IMG/VR virus record: IMGVR_UViG_3300036766_001264
Coordinates: 1 to 35,847 of that record
DNA length: 35,847 nt
Reading direction: 5' to 3' (one strand)
Source of the DNA: a virus
A program made the position numbers and the translations under genes. This document shows, in pieces, positions 23,007-31,893 of the stretch; within the stretch, counting starts at the first letter, position 1, and every line of letters begins with the position of its first letter. The notes under the pieces were generated by a model. That model was not told the origin of the DNA, did not search any database, and saw only the letters and a program-made list of their open reading frames with translations.

Positions 23007-23696
23007 TTAGAATCTCGGATATGCGCGACTTACCTTGCGTTGGTTATGTGTCCTAGTTAATAATTGTTTCCTCTCATGCTGAAAATCAGAAGCTAACATA
23101 GATCTCTTCTCCCCCTCAAAACGATAATCCCGAGCATAATTCATTGCAGCACCATACGCTAGGTATCTCATCCAATAATCGAAAGGTAACGCATCATCAG
23201 TAGCAGAAAATTCGGGTACGATCTTGTAGCCATATATCTGGACTAAATAGCTAGTGTTAGGAATCGTCCTAAACACCATTTCTGTCCCATAATAGAGCAT
23301 TTCAGTAGGGTACCCCGAGATCAGGACATCAGTATTGTTAATGCCCCACTGCGAGTAAAAGATACCAGGATCTTGAACGATAAGAAGCTGATTCCAGGAA
23401 ATAGATTCATTAGGAGGATCCGTCAGTGAGATGAATGCCTCTTGAGAAATGTTCGTAAAAGATGAAGATGCACCTACATCATTAAATGTGTAAACTCCCG
23501 TGGTATTCTCTTCATCAATAGTAAATGATAATGTTCCGAATTGCTCAAATACTTTCACATCATCGGACATAGTCAGATTAATGAAATCATTCAGATACTG
23601 GAATAGCGTAGCATCGCTGGAATCAGGATCATTCGTATTCCTACGCCCTATCGCTAGCCTCATCGTTCTGAGGCAATCCGAGACAAATTGTGCCAT
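23007..23696 (-). CDS. Head-tail connector / adaptor protein
   Basis: 229 residues. An N-terminal helical part (LRTMRLAIGRRNTNDPDSSD, LFQYLNDFINLTMSDD) is followed by a beta core (FGTLSFTIDEENTTGVYTFN; TSYLVQIYGYKIVPEF) and a C-terminal helical region (DYWMRYLAYGAAMNYARDYR; ASDFQHERKQLLTRTHN). This plan, with an Asp-rich early loop and a final helix of basic residues, fits adaptor or tail-tubular-A-like proteins that bind under the portal. It lies between capsid and hub genes as expected. AAGGA lies before the ATG, within the end of the upstream gene. Confidence 0.6.
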   Translation of the reverse strand: MAQFVSDCLRTMRLAIGRRNTNDPDSSDATLFQYLNDFINLTMSDDVKVFEQFGTLSFTIDEENTTGVYTFNDVGASSSFTNISQEAFISLTDPPNESISWNQLLIVQDPGIFYSQWGINNTDVLISGYPTEMLYYGTEMVFRTIPNTSYLVQIYGYKIVPEFSATDDALPFDYWMRYLAYGAAMNYARDYRFEGEKRSMLASDFQHERKQLLTRTHNQRKVSRAYPRF

Positions 23697-23700
23697 TTAC

Positions 23701-24174
23701 TCAATCCTTGTAAATGGTTCTTATCGCAAATCTAGGATTCGTAGCGGTCTTACGAGTTTCTCTAGAACCATCAGGATTATCAAACCAAGCCCAAATAGGA
23801 GTGCCTTTAGTAGCTAGATATTCCACGACGCATCTAGGCAAATCGTATGTGCGCCCAGGGTAGAGTTTGATGCTAAATTCGATCATTTCATTTGATAGAT
23901 AGACGGGTAGAGGATTGTTAGGCTGATCATTGCGTCCAAAAACAATACGTTCCATGGGATGCAGTTCCGCAGGACATTGCTTAATCGGATATCTGAGAAT
24001 GCGCAATTTTTTATTCATTCTACGCGCTTCTTTATTATATCTTAAATAGTCACCCAACGAAGTGAGAGGCATATCTTCAATCCTGATTTCCTGCTCGACT
24101 TTAGGAATCATGGAAGCAACCAAGTCATTAGTCGCTTTAGGTGTTTCTTCTATAATTTTTCTGTGTCTGCCCAT
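23701..24174 (-). CDS. Conserved-looking virion-operon protein
   Basis: 157 residues. Basic N-terminus (MGRHRKIIEETP), a helical KEARRMNKKLRILRYPIKQC and a C-terminal beta-like part (SIKLYPGRTYDLPRCVVEYL, GTPIWAWFDNPDGSRE). The second half resembles lines seen in phage head-associated proteins that cap the capsid or connector. Overlaps the preceding stop by one base (TAATG). No family assigned. Confidence 0.58.
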   Translation of the reverse strand: MGRHRKIIEETPKATNDLVASMIPKVEQEIRIEDMPLTSLGDYLRYNKEARRMNKKLRILRYPIKQCPAELHPMERIVFGRNDQPNNPLPVYLSNEMIEFSIKLYPGRTYDLPRCVVEYLATKGTPIWAWFDNPDGSRETRKTATNPRFAIRTIYKD

Positions 24175-24500
24175 TACGCTTCTCCATAAAAGTAGAATGT
24201 ATCTTCTACCAGGTTTACATCGCCCCCTTCAACATATGGGGGGAAATTTGTTGAATCAATATATTTGAATGTTATCGCATTTTGCAGCTTAAAACTATAG
24301 TCGTCTACAGTGACGATGCGATATTTATTGTTGTTTAGAGGGTCTTCTCCCCTAGGAGTAGGAATGAACCCATTCAATCCGGTGATTCGAATGAAATCGT
24401 TGGTTGAATAGCCATTTACTTCATTTGTCGTGATTACACACGGATAGGCATTCGTAACATTAGCGATCGTTGCCCTATGCGGAAGTTGCCCTATAGCCAT
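24174..24500 (-). CDS. Small virion protein with E1-FCCH-like beta domain
   Basis: 108 residues consisting mainly of one domain: ATIANVTNAYPCVITTNEVN, GYSTNDFIRITGLNG, LNNNKYRIVTVDDYSFKLQ. This pattern (P-C-V-V-T, then G-x-x-x-x-D-x-V, then M/L-x-x-L-N-N-x-x-Y-x-V, then F-x-L) matches the small beta domain that databases label ubiquitin-activating E1 FCCH and that recurs in phage virion proteins. The same domain is in the proteins at 24550 and 20005. It follows a terminator-like hairpin and has no clear ribosome binding site. Confidence 0.65.
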   Translation of the reverse strand: MAIGQLPHRATIANVTNAYPCVITTNEVNGYSTNDFIRITGLNGFIPTPRGEDPLNNNKYRIVTVDDYSFKLQNAITFKYIDSTNFPPYVEGGDVNLVEDTFYFYGEA

Positions 24501-24516
24501 AGCTTTTTCAAAAGAA

Positions 24517-24541
24517 TTAGGCGCCCTTTGAGAGCGCCTAA
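24517..24541 (-). terminator. Hairpin between capsid block and connector genes
   Basis: Perfect 8-bp stem TTAGGCGC / GCGCCTAA with a 9-nt loop; in the leftward direction it is followed by a T-rich TTCTTTT. It lies between the capsid-associated gene (24550) and the next virion gene (24500). Probably a partial terminator that lets capsid genes be made in excess of tail genes. Confidence 0.7.
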
Positions 24542-24549
24542 TATTTATA

Positions 24550-25317
24550 CTAAGCTAGATCACCCAGAGCTGTGATTTCGCCATATTTTATTACCTCGAT
24601 GAGGAACAGATCATTATCTGTTCCCATAACAGCAGTACCCGCAGTAAGCGAATAAGTTGGTGCATCATATTGGAACGGATTTGGTGAATATGGTGTCGTT
24701 TGATAAGGATATTGTTGTGGGTTGTTGAGCGAAATTACTCGACTCTCAACATCCACACGACCACCAGAAACGTAAGTCACAAATCCGGTAGAGTCAATAT
24801 CTTCATCAGTGATAGCATCTTGCAAAGAAAATGTGGTCGATGTCAGAACGGTGATCAAATAACGGTTGTTATTCAAATCAGACATTCCTCGATCGGTTAC
24901 TCCTACATCTCCAAGATCTGTAAAGCGCACCATTTGATTTGTCTGAAAACCATGAGCTGACGAGGTTGTAACTACGCATGGATCCGCTTGAGAAATAGCA
25001 GAAACCAGAGAGCGATAAGCAGGTGCTCCGCCGGCATCGCTAGCATCTGTGAATCCGTTTGTGGTCGCTTGCAAAAAGTTGAAAGCGTTATTGCTCGCGC
25101 TATCCTCAATGACTTTTTCTTGGTATGCATAGGCTGTAGTAGTTTGATCCCTAAACCAGATAGAAATAGGAATTTTACCAGCTGTAGCAGTCCAAGCGGT
25201 CAGGTTATAAAATGTAACCTTATCCGGCTGGAAATTGAAAGTGAACGTATGCTCAGCAGCAGCTGATTGAAATGTATACGCTTCTGTGCAAGTTTGGCCT
25301 AAAAATAGATCTGACAT
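24550..25317 (-). CDS. Capsid-associated protein with E1-FCCH-like domain
   Basis: 255 residues directly after the major capsid gene, AAGGAG before the ATG. Residues ~1-90 are beta-rich (HTFTFNFQPDKVTFYNLTAW). Residues ~105-190 are the E1-FCCH-like domain (DPCVVTTSSAHGFQTNQMVR, then GMSDLNNNRYLITVLTSTTF). The last 60 residues hold a Pro/Tyr/Gln-rich stretch (PQQYPYQTTPYSPNPFQYD). Likely a head decoration or head-fibre protein, from position and all-beta build. Confidence 0.6.
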   Translation of the reverse strand: MSDLFLGQTCTEAYTFQSAAAEHTFTFNFQPDKVTFYNLTAWTATAGKIPISIWFRDQTTTAYAYQEKVIEDSASNNAFNFLQATTNGFTDASDAGGAPAYRSLVSAISQADPCVVTTSSAHGFQTNQMVRFTDLGDVGVTDRGMSDLNNNRYLITVLTSTTFSLQDAITDEDIDSTGFVTYVSGGRVDVESRVISLNNPQQYPYQTTPYSPNPFQYDAPTYSLTAGTAVMGTDNDLFLIEVIKYGEITALGDLA

Positions 25318-25326
25318 ATGAACTCC

Positions 25327-26265
25327 TTAAGCTGACGCTTGGGTTGATAGCAGTGTGCAGATATGGGAATCGTCCAGGATCGCAGCATTGAACCAAGCTG
25401 TGAAGCCCATTGATTGGAATCTGTTGAGGTAATCATTGAACCCAAGTGGTTTAAGGATCATCTCTGTTGATACTTCATCGAGTCCTACATATCCATAAGC
25501 GTTAGCGCCGATGAATGTGTTGTAGTACACAGGAGGGTTGTCATCAGTTACGTAGGTGAGGGTGGATACTACCCAGCGAGCTTCATCAGTTGCCCCGAAC
25601 TCCGCTTGAAGCACAGGATCTTGTGAACCGTACTGAGAGGTAGGAACGAATGAATCAAGAGCACGAATATTGCTTTTCAATTTTACGTTACTAGTTACCC
25701 AATATGCCGGTTCCACAGGGCCGGTACCAAAACGCATAGTTCCGTCGACTGTAGGAGTCATTTTTTCTGTATCATTTTGATCAAGATATAGAATTGCTCT
25801 ATTAACATCGACTTGAGTTAGTTCGGTAATCGCATTTCCGTTAACACCATTTAAACAAGAAATTTGCGGCACAGAACTAGCGAAAACATCGCGTGTAACC
25901 TTGTCCAGCATTGTATGCATGCACTGAGAAAGGTTGTCGGCTGTTTCGTTAGCGGTGTCATCTTCAACAGTCAAAATAACTTTTCTAGAAAGGAGGACGA
26001 CTTGGCCAAATTCCTGTATGGTTACGTTGATATCGAATTTGTTTACTTGTACAGGTGCTGGATCAGCATCTTGAGTGAGGACGACTGGATCATTCGGCAA
26101 GTTCTCTTGACGTCTGAAAGCCATTGTATCTGTGTTCTTTTGGGGAAGCGTAAATGCTCGACCAAAAAGATTGTGGACGCAGCGAGGCTTACTACGTTGT
26201 AGTAGCGCTCTGTGTGCCCAGCGATCGCTCATTGAGCCATAACTGGCGGTGGTTGTGACGGACAT
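25327..26265 (-). CDS. Major capsid protein, N4-gp56 family
   Basis: 312 residues. The pattern fits N4-gp56-type HK97-fold capsids: an early GRAFTLPQKNTDTMAFRR segment (strand before the E-loop), VQVNKFDINVTIQEFGQVVL then SRKVILTVEDD, the spine helix ADNLSQCMHTMLDKVTRDVF, and the line DVNRAILYLDQNDTEKMTPT. The latter half has FGTGPVEPAYWVTSN and LQAEFGATDEARWV, which match the 'AY...H' and 'E.G..D..R' lines of the family. It follows a 206-residue scaffold gene and has GGAG before the ATG. Confidence 0.85.
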   Translation of the reverse strand: MSVTTTASYGSMSDRWAHRALLQRSKPRCVHNLFGRAFTLPQKNTDTMAFRRQENLPNDPVVLTQDADPAPVQVNKFDINVTIQEFGQVVLLSRKVILTVEDDTANETADNLSQCMHTMLDKVTRDVFASSVPQISCLNGVNGNAITELTQVDVNRAILYLDQNDTEKMTPTVDGTMRFGTGPVEPAYWVTSNVKLKSNIRALDSFVPTSQYGSQDPVLQAEFGATDEARWVVSTLTYVTDDNPPVYYNTFIGANAYGYVGLDEVSTEMILKPLGFNDYLNRFQSMGFTAWFNAAILDDSHICTLLSTQASA

Positions 26266-26282
26266 GTTTTATCTCCATGACC

Positions 26283-26903
26283 CTACCTACGCTTAACTTG
26301 CGACTTCCTCCACGCTATAAAGTCTGAATCGGACATCTGCATCACATCAACAGCTTGATTGAGCGCCGCTGCTTTAGGAGAGCCCGCAGGATTACCTGGG
26401 GTGTCCTTCTTCATCGGTGCTGGCCTCAATGCCGCTTTCTGTTTAGGGGTTAATTTATCTATTAACTCCCATGCTTCTTCATACCTGTTTTGCGCGCCTT
26501 CGATCGCCGAAGCTAGGTTGGGTCTTTGTTTTAAAAACTCAGCTAGTTTCTCGTTTACTTCTTCGGCCTTCTCAGGATTCTGTTTAATCCACAGTCTCTC
26601 TTCAACGGATCTCACGATCTGCTGTTGAGATTTTCCTAAGTCAGCTTTTGTAGCGGCTTCGAATTGGCTCTCATCAGGCTCAGGAGGCGCTTGCTTAGCT
26701 TGCGCTTGTTCCTTATGCCATTTCAGCTCTTGCTCTACTTCCTGTCGTTTTCGTCGCTCTTTTTGCAGTGCCGAAAGTGGAACGCGCTCTTCTTTAGCTT
26801 GTTCCTCAACAGGAGCGTCAACCTGTTCAGGTTGCTCTAATGGCTGCTCGATTGCCTTTTCTTGCGCTACTTCTTCTTGCACGTCAACAGTATCCGTACT
26901 CAT
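26283..26903 (-). CDS. Scaffolding protein
   Basis: 206 residues, highly charged, Glu/Gln/Ala/Pro-rich and mostly helical, with a coiled-coil region (VPLSALQKERRKRQEVEQEL) and a basic C-terminus (SDSDFIAWRKSQVKRR). Scaffolding proteins of this type bind capsid via their C-terminal helix during assembly. It lies between portal and capsid genes, the usual place. The N-terminal 50 residues are acidic and Pro/Gln-rich, perhaps disordered. Confidence 0.78.
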   Translation of the reverse strand: MSTDTVDVQEEVAQEKAIEQPLEQPEQVDAPVEEQAKEERVPLSALQKERRKRQEVEQELKWHKEQAQAKQAPPEPDESQFEAATKADLGKSQQQIVRSVEERLWIKQNPEKAEEVNEKLAEFLKQRPNLASAIEGAQNRYEEAWELIDKLTPKQKAALRPAPMKKDTPGNPAGSPKAAALNQAVDVMQMSDSDFIAWRKSQVKRR

Positions 26904-26933
26904 TTATACCTGTTTATAGCGTGATATAGCCTA

Positions 26934-27305
26934 TCACGATGGCATTGCGCCCTTTGCTTGCAGGTAGGCGACACCCGTAGTATTAAACTCAACTCTTAAC
27001 TTTCCATTCTCTTTAGGAGGAACCGTCCATAACCATTCACAAATACCGGAAGAATTATTTACCCAGAAAACGATCTGGTTGGTTACAAATCCTGGTAAAC
27101 TGTTTTCAATTCGTATCTTCTGCCTAGAGTTGATAGCATCGGACATCTCATGAAAAACTATGAAATATGGCTCTGTTTTATTTTGATTCCTATTTACAAT
27201 CAGATCCACAGCCTTGCCTAAAAACGATTTCAATTTATCTTTTTCGTCAATAAAATCTTCATGAAGAAGTAAATCCGAATCCGCCTTCAGGAGCTGTGTC
27301 GTCAT
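26934..27305 (-). CDS. Hypothetical protein between portal and scaffold genes
   Basis: 123 residues. An N-terminal helix (DEKDKLKSFLGKAVDLIV) is followed by a beta-rich region (TEPYFIVFHEMSD; SLPGFVTNQIVFWVNNS; EWLWTVPPKENGKLRVEFNT). No family recognised. The stop codon is within a 7-bp inverted repeat that lies just before the scaffold gene. Position suggests a head-assembly role. Confidence 0.6.
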   Translation of the reverse strand: MTTQLLKADSDLLLHEDFIDEKDKLKSFLGKAVDLIVNRNQNKTEPYFIVFHEMSDAINSRQKIRIENSLPGFVTNQIVFWVNNSSGICEWLWTVPPKENGKLRVEFNTTGVAYLQAKGAMPS

Positions 27306-27309
27306 GAGT

Positions 27310-27522
27310 TTACATACCGCTTACGCCACGAAGGCTTTCGTTCTTCGCATGTGCTTTTTGTAACAAGCCATTTGCTTTCTTCTGATCGGGGTTAGACCCA
27401 GGGCCTGCTTGAGACGATGTTCTTGAAGCGGCTTTCATTGGATTGCTGGAATAGCTGCACAAGCCCTTTCCATTGTCCATAAATTTAGATCCGCCGGACA
27501 TTTTACCTTTATCGTATCCCAT
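27310..27522 (-). CDS. Small Gly/Ser/Lys-rich protein
   Basis: 70 residues, AGGAG before the ATG. Composition is Ser/Gly/Lys/Asn-rich without hydrophobic core (KGKMSGGSKFMDNGKG; SSQAGPGSNPDQKKANGL), so probably disordered. It follows the portal gene with 62 bases between and overlaps nothing. Perhaps a minor capsid-internal protein. Confidence 0.6.
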   Translation of the reverse strand: MGYDKGKMSGGSKFMDNGKGLCSYSSNPMKAASRTSSQAGPGSNPDQKKANGLLQKAHAKNESLRGVSGM

Positions 27523-27584
27523 TTTTTCTCCTATTTTGGGTTATTCCTACACATTACGACTAATTTTGATTATTAACAAAACTT

Positions 27585-29729
27585 TTACCCCTGTTCAGGC
27601 TGTGAAGCCTGTTGAACCATCTTGGATTCTGCTGAACCTTGAGTTTCTGTGTTAATATTGTGCGCTTCTTGGCCCACTTGCGCTTTCAGCTCTTCCCGCT
27701 GAGCCACTTCCTGTTGCTCTAGCTGATTTACAAATTGCAATACCTGTAAAATACGGTCGTCATGCAACTTGGAAATTTCTGTGATAGCACGCGCTCTTTC
27801 CAGCGCTGCCATAGCTAAATTTTCTACCGATTCTGATTCGCGCTCATCTTTGAGAGAAATATTTGCGATGACCCGTGACTTCCTTTCTTGCGCTAAACCG
27901 ATGTCTGCCTCTTTTTTAGCGTTTAGCGCCTCCATCTGCATAGCTTGCGCCTGCTGAGCCATCTTACGTTCATCAGCCATTTGCTCACTTTGTCTCTTTA
28001 TAGCTTCCTGGAGATCGCTAAGGCCCGTCATTTGTAGAGCACGGACGATCTCTTCTTGAGGTACGTCTACGATGCCATCGCGCTTGAGGTTAATCAGTTC
28101 ATAATAATATGCGTCTCGCTGAGATTGAGAGCGGACGCCCTCTTTGATAACCGCATCGTATTGTTCGAATTCCTGGTTGTAAAATTGCTCAGTCGGCTCC
28201 TCGCCCATGATTCGGCGCACCTTGCCAGCGGGATAATGATTCTGGATAACTTTTAGGACTATGCTCCCAAGCGTCTTTTGCGATTCCTCAATGCCATCGA
28301 ACACTTTGCGATTAGAGCGCAATCCTTGAGCAATCCTGACTTGAGCCAGCCTTCCAGAAACTTGAGTGTTACCTTTTTCGTCGATTCCTAAAACCGACTC
28401 GTTTACGTTCGCTAGGGTCAACGATAACTTATCTAGGATACTCTGATACTCTAGAAGCGCTGGATTCGCTCCACCGCCTCGCAATTGCTCGACAGCGCCC
28501 ATGCCATGTGCTCCGGCTCCTTCAGGGTCAATTCCGATGATCTTATTTTGTCCTGATTGTTGTAAATCTTCAGGATCGGCTACAGCCCCGATCATATATT
28601 TGTATCCAGTAGAGATATCACTATCCATCATGTCTACGATTTTCATATGGCGCTTGTTGAAATTGCGCTGATTCGACCACTGAGCTGCGGCCATGCCTTG
28701 AATGCGCTGCGAAGGCATCCAGATCGATGGCTCCATGTAACAGATAAGGGGAACGAATGGGTACGTTTCAACGACTCCGGTTTTGTCCTCTCCGTTGTAG
28801 ACTTCCTGGCCATTTAACATGATATGCAACTCTACATATGGTCTATTCTCTTCACGGATTTCCACTTGAGGAGGTAATTTATTCTCATCCATGGAGAGAT
28901 CAGCAGCTTCGTCGCGGAGCTTGCGCAGTCGATAGATGCCTTTCTTAAGCTTGGCCAGCTCTTCTCCGTCTACGTCCGTTATATCTCTGTAGTATGCTGA
29001 ATCTAGATCGACCAGGAACTTTCTACGGCGCGTGGTACGTTTGTAATACTGATCATATGCCATGAGATTGCGATTGCGACTGAGAGTAGTAAAATTTGGA
29101 TGATAGCTAAGAAATTTCTCATCGCGAAATCCATTCTGGATATCCTCTATCAATTTAGGATCAACGAAAGGTAATAATTGCTTAATGAGATTCCGATCTA
29201 GCAAATCACGCGTGATCGCAAATGCGCAGTCTCTGAGATTTAAACTTTCAAATGTCGGATCCAGGTAAAATTGATTGAACGTGCGCTTGAAAAAACAAAT
29301 GTCCCCATTGATGAAATCCCGACTATAATCCATCTGCACTCCGCATAGACTCATGCCGCTCTTCAGCATCTCATCAGCTGCATCCAGGAACGTGTTATAA
29401 CCTGTGCCTTTGTCCCATACATAGTCGGAAATCATCGTTAATTGATCAGCGGTTTTTTGATCACTATTTTCTACCGGACCGATGACAATAGAATTAAGAT
29501 TGTCCCGTAAATATCCAGAGAAAAACTCTAGCGGGCGCCGCATGATATTCAACTCTAAAGGCTCTCGCCCTTCTTTTTGAAGTTGCTGTCGCTCTTTCTG
29601 TGACCATGTATAACCCGAAGCGCCCAAAGTAAATACCTGGGCGTTGCTAACGAAAGGACTCCAATAATCATGCGCATAACGATAGTTTTCTTGAAATTCT
29701 GACCAGATCTCAGCGCGTGTTAATGGCAA
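27585..29729 (-). CDS. Portal protein, P22-like
   Basis: 714 residues, close to the 725 of P22 portal. TTG start at 29729 one base past the terminase stop codon, with AAGGA upstream. Typical portal lines: RPLEFFSGYLRDNLNSIVIG (wing), DAADEMLKSGMSLCGVQMDY, FKRTFNQFYLDPTFESLNLR (conserved D/P-T-F-x-x-x-D segment), MEPSIWMPSQRIQGMAAAQW, NVNESVLGIDEKG...SGRLAQVRIAQG (stem helix region), and a C-terminal ~130-residue Gln/Glu-rich coiled coil (ERKMAQQAQAMQMEALNAKK) as in the barrel of P22 portal. It is the DNA gate of the capsid and the motor docking site. Confidence 0.88.
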   Translation of the reverse strand: MPLTRAEIWSEFQENYRYAHDYWSPFVSNAQVFTLGASGYTWSQKERQQLQKEGREPLELNIMRRPLEFFSGYLRDNLNSIVIGPVENSDQKTADQLTMISDYVWDKGTGYNTFLDAADEMLKSGMSLCGVQMDYSRDFINGDICFFKRTFNQFYLDPTFESLNLRDCAFAITRDLLDRNLIKQLLPFVDPKLIEDIQNGFRDEKFLSYHPNFTTLSRNRNLMAYDQYYKRTTRRRKFLVDLDSAYYRDITDVDGEELAKLKKGIYRLRKLRDEAADLSMDENKLPPQVEIREENRPYVELHIMLNGQEVYNGEDKTGVVETYPFVPLICYMEPSIWMPSQRIQGMAAAQWSNQRNFNKRHMKIVDMMDSDISTGYKYMIGAVADPEDLQQSGQNKIIGIDPEGAGAHGMGAVEQLRGGGANPALLEYQSILDKLSLTLANVNESVLGIDEKGNTQVSGRLAQVRIAQGLRSNRKVFDGIEESQKTLGSIVLKVIQNHYPAGKVRRIMGEEPTEQFYNQEFEQYDAVIKEGVRSQSQRDAYYYELINLKRDGIVDVPQEEIVRALQMTGLSDLQEAIKRQSEQMADERKMAQQAQAMQMEALNAKKEADIGLAQERKSRVIANISLKDERESESVENLAMAALERARAITEISKLHDDRILQVLQFVNQLEQQEVAQREELKAQVGQEAHNINTETQGSAESKMVQQASQPEQG

Positions 29730-29730
29730 A

Positions 29731-31266
29731 TCAAATCCTTGTTCGTCTCGACTCTACCGCAACCTTGTGTTTCTCCATAGAACCTTTTAGATTTCCTACA
29801 GTTTCTATGTGCGAAACGCCTGAACAACAATATTGAAAACAGTCGGCAAAATTGCTCGACGTATCATGATAAGGTTCGTCTAGATATTTTCCATATTGCT
29901 CGCTCCACTTTTTTCGATATTTACTAATCTGATCGAGAAAAGGCTTCACACGAGATAAGTTAAAAACGCAACGTTCAAATTTGAGTTTTGCATTAGAAAT
30001 GCTGAGGTTCTTGTCAGTGCGCTTGAGTACCACAAATTTTGTATTTGTCTGCGCGAAAAGCCGCCGGAAATCCTTTTCATACGTATTTTCGACGACAATA
30101 CCGTCTCTGTGTGCAGCATCATGGGGTAAAAATATTGTGTGGTACAGATATTTTTTATCTTGCTGTAGGTATCTCGCATAGAAATCCACCCCCTTGTTTT
30201 TGTCCTCATAGTAGTCAACAACCCGTATCTCCCCGTGAATCACCTGAAAAAATGCCATAACGGTTAGATCATTTACACCTATATCCATAGCTACATAGAG
30301 ATGATCGATGGGATCATATGGGTTCGTGGAGAGACAACGGCCAGATTGATATGCCGCTTCGATGCATTGCTGAAAGTAATAGGCATCAGAAGAACTCAGG
30401 AACGCCTCTGAAACAGTGGATGGGTATTCCTGTTTCATCTTTTCTTGCAGCAGAGATCTCTGATGAGCGTACCATTGGCGCTGCATCCTATTAATGGTAT
30501 GCCCTGTTTCCTTCTGGATTTTGTCGAAATAATCCGTCAGAGTGGTATCAATGGTTACAGGCTGGGTCATTGTAAACGCAGGTTCTAGCATCCATGGATA
30601 AAATAGTAAATGGTAATCCAGCGGCGATAGGTCTGTATTTCCTCTTTGTGCGGCCTGGTTAACCATATCCACAAAAAAGCCATCATTCCCTTCACCCGTA
30701 CTTTCTATGGTTATCTTGCCTGTGAGAGGGACTGTTTGAATGGTACCAGTGATGACCTCCTCAGCTTTGAGGGGCGAACGCGCACATGTTTTCCCAAACT
30801 CGCTGACTAGAATGTTATGATACGTTCCTCCTCGCAGGCTAGTATCGACTCGAAGAAAAGATCCATTATTCAAGGTAAGCTCTTTCGCTGACCGTTGCAC
30901 GATGCCCATTCTCTGCGTAATAGCTGGATGCAAATTGTCGATCGCATGGCCGATGATACGCTTGAAAATGTGCTGAGCATGTTCTAGAGAATAGCTAACG
31001 ATGCCTCCTGCCATGTTACTGGTAAAAATGATGTCATCGAGCAAGTCAAGAACTGCAAATGTACTCATACCCATGCGACGAGCCTTTAGGATCAGCTTAC
31101 GAGGATGTGAACATTGATATACCAGTTTCTGAACACGATTCATCCGAAATTGTACGGAATTCCCATTGGTGTCGACAACATGATAGATATTGTTGAGACG
31201 CCAAGATTTATCGCAAAAGAGTTCTAGAGGATCAGGTAGGTTTTTGGATGTTGTATTTTTTCTGAT
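29731..31266 (-). CDS. terL: Terminase large subunit
   Basis: The ATPase part begins LILKARRMGMSTF (Walker A-like), with ILVSEFGKTCARSP as Walker B region. The nuclease part has MDIGVNDLTVMAF (first Asp), then TIFLPHDAAHRDGI (second), then SNFADCFQYCC (third). The first ATG, at 31143, gives 470 residues, but the frame is open upstream to 31284 and the stretch from about 31245 (LPDPLELFCDKSWRLNN, then YHVVDTNGNSVQF) looks like the normal terminase N-terminus. No ATG, GTG or TTG exists there; ATC at 31266 is the only near-start. The end given (31266) is therefore tentative. The gene packages phage DNA using ATP. Confidence 0.88.
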   Translation of the reverse strand: MRKNTTSKNLPDPLELFCDKSWRLNNIYHVVDTNGNSVQFRMNRVQKLVYQCSHPRKLILKARRMGMSTFAVLDLLDDIIFTSNMAGGIVSYSLEHAQHIFKRIIGHAIDNLHPAITQRMGIVQRSAKELTLNNGSFLRVDTSLRGGTYHNILVSEFGKTCARSPLKAEEVITGTIQTVPLTGKITIESTGEGNDGFFVDMVNQAAQRGNTDLSPLDYHLLFYPWMLEPAFTMTQPVTIDTTLTDYFDKIQKETGHTINRMQRQWYAHQRSLLQEKMKQEYPSTVSEAFLSSSDAYYFQQCIEAAYQSGRCLSTNPYDPIDHLYVAMDIGVNDLTVMAFFQVIHGEIRVVDYYEDKNKGVDFYARYLQQDKKYLYHTIFLPHDAAHRDGIVVENTYEKDFRRLFAQTNTKFVVLKRTDKNLSISNAKLKFERCVFNLSRVKPFLDQISKYRKKWSEQYGKYLDEPYHDTSSNFADCFQYCCSGVSHIETVGNLKGSMEKHKVAVESRRTRI

Positions 31267-31729
31267 ACTCGACCACCATTTCTGCTAGGTTTTGCTGTTG
31301 TTCAATTTCCTGTTTAGTGCGTCGGGCAGCTTCGCGGTCGGCGATTGCCTCCTCATGTTCGAGCAGGGTTGAATCATACATGGAGAGATATCTACTCCCA
31401 TAAACGCTCGGAAAAGCTTTGTTTTGCACTATGCGTTTGTGCATCCACGCCTTGCCGCGAGCGTATATGCTCAAGAAGCTCTCACGTAGAGTTATGATTG
31501 CCCATTGTTTTGGACATAATCCTTTTATTTCTGAATAAAACTGAGAGAAATTAGCAATAATGAAACTAGGATCCTTGTCACATTCTTTCATCCACTCCAA
31601 AAAATCCTGACCGATTTCGAGGATATATTCCTCAGAAAATTGCATAGGGGGACGTCCGGATCCGGCCGCGAATTTATTCCCTTTAGGAGCTGTGAAAATT
31701 TTTCCTTTAAGGTTATCTATTTGAGCCAT
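31232..31729 (-). CDS. terS: Terminase small subunit
   Basis: 165 residues, first gene of the virion operon. The N-terminus is basic and flexible (GKIFTAPKGNKFAAGSGRPP); then comes a helical DNA-binding core (EYILEIGQDFLEWMKECDKD; YSEIKGLCPKQWAIITLRES) and a charged C-terminal helix (AARRTKQEIEQQQNLAEMVV). Identity rests on location before terL and helical pattern. AGAGGG before ATG. The 3' end overlaps the terL N-terminal region in another frame. Confidence 0.75.
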   Translation of the reverse strand: MAQIDNLKGKIFTAPKGNKFAAGSGRPPMQFSEEYILEIGQDFLEWMKECDKDPSFIIANFSQFYSEIKGLCPKQWAIITLRESFLSIYARGKAWMHKRIVQNKAFPSVYGSRYLSMYDSTLLEHEEAIADREAARRTKQEIEQQQNLAEMVVEYQKKYNIQKPT

Positions 31730-31748
31730 TTTCCCTCTACTTGGTTTA

Positions 31749-31781
31749 ATTATTGACTAAATAGCACATGTGTGCAATGAT
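31749..31781. promoter_or_regulatory. Divergent promoters sharing a CACATGTG operator (late switch)
   Basis: Rightward: TTGACT (31753-31758), 17 nt, AATGAT (31776-31781). Leftward: TTGCAC (complement of 31772-31777), 17 nt, AATAAT (complement of 31749-31754), only about 20 bases before the terS start. The palindrome CACATGTG (31764-31771 region) is in the centre of both. One bound protein would silence both the virion operon and the small rightward genes. Confidence 0.7.
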
Positions 31782-31893
31782 ATAGCTATCTGAGAGAAAA
31801 GCTCCCAAGCAGGCTAAGCGCCTCAAGGTTGTAGCGACTCTCACGGATATTTTTAACAAAAAGAAACATTTAAATACAAGAAGAGAGGATGAA

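Noticed and set aside
26920-26938. CGTGATA / TATCACG hairpin before the scaffold gene
   Set aside because: It overlaps the stop codon of the upstream gene and has no T tract; more likely incidental or a minor RNA structure than a terminator.
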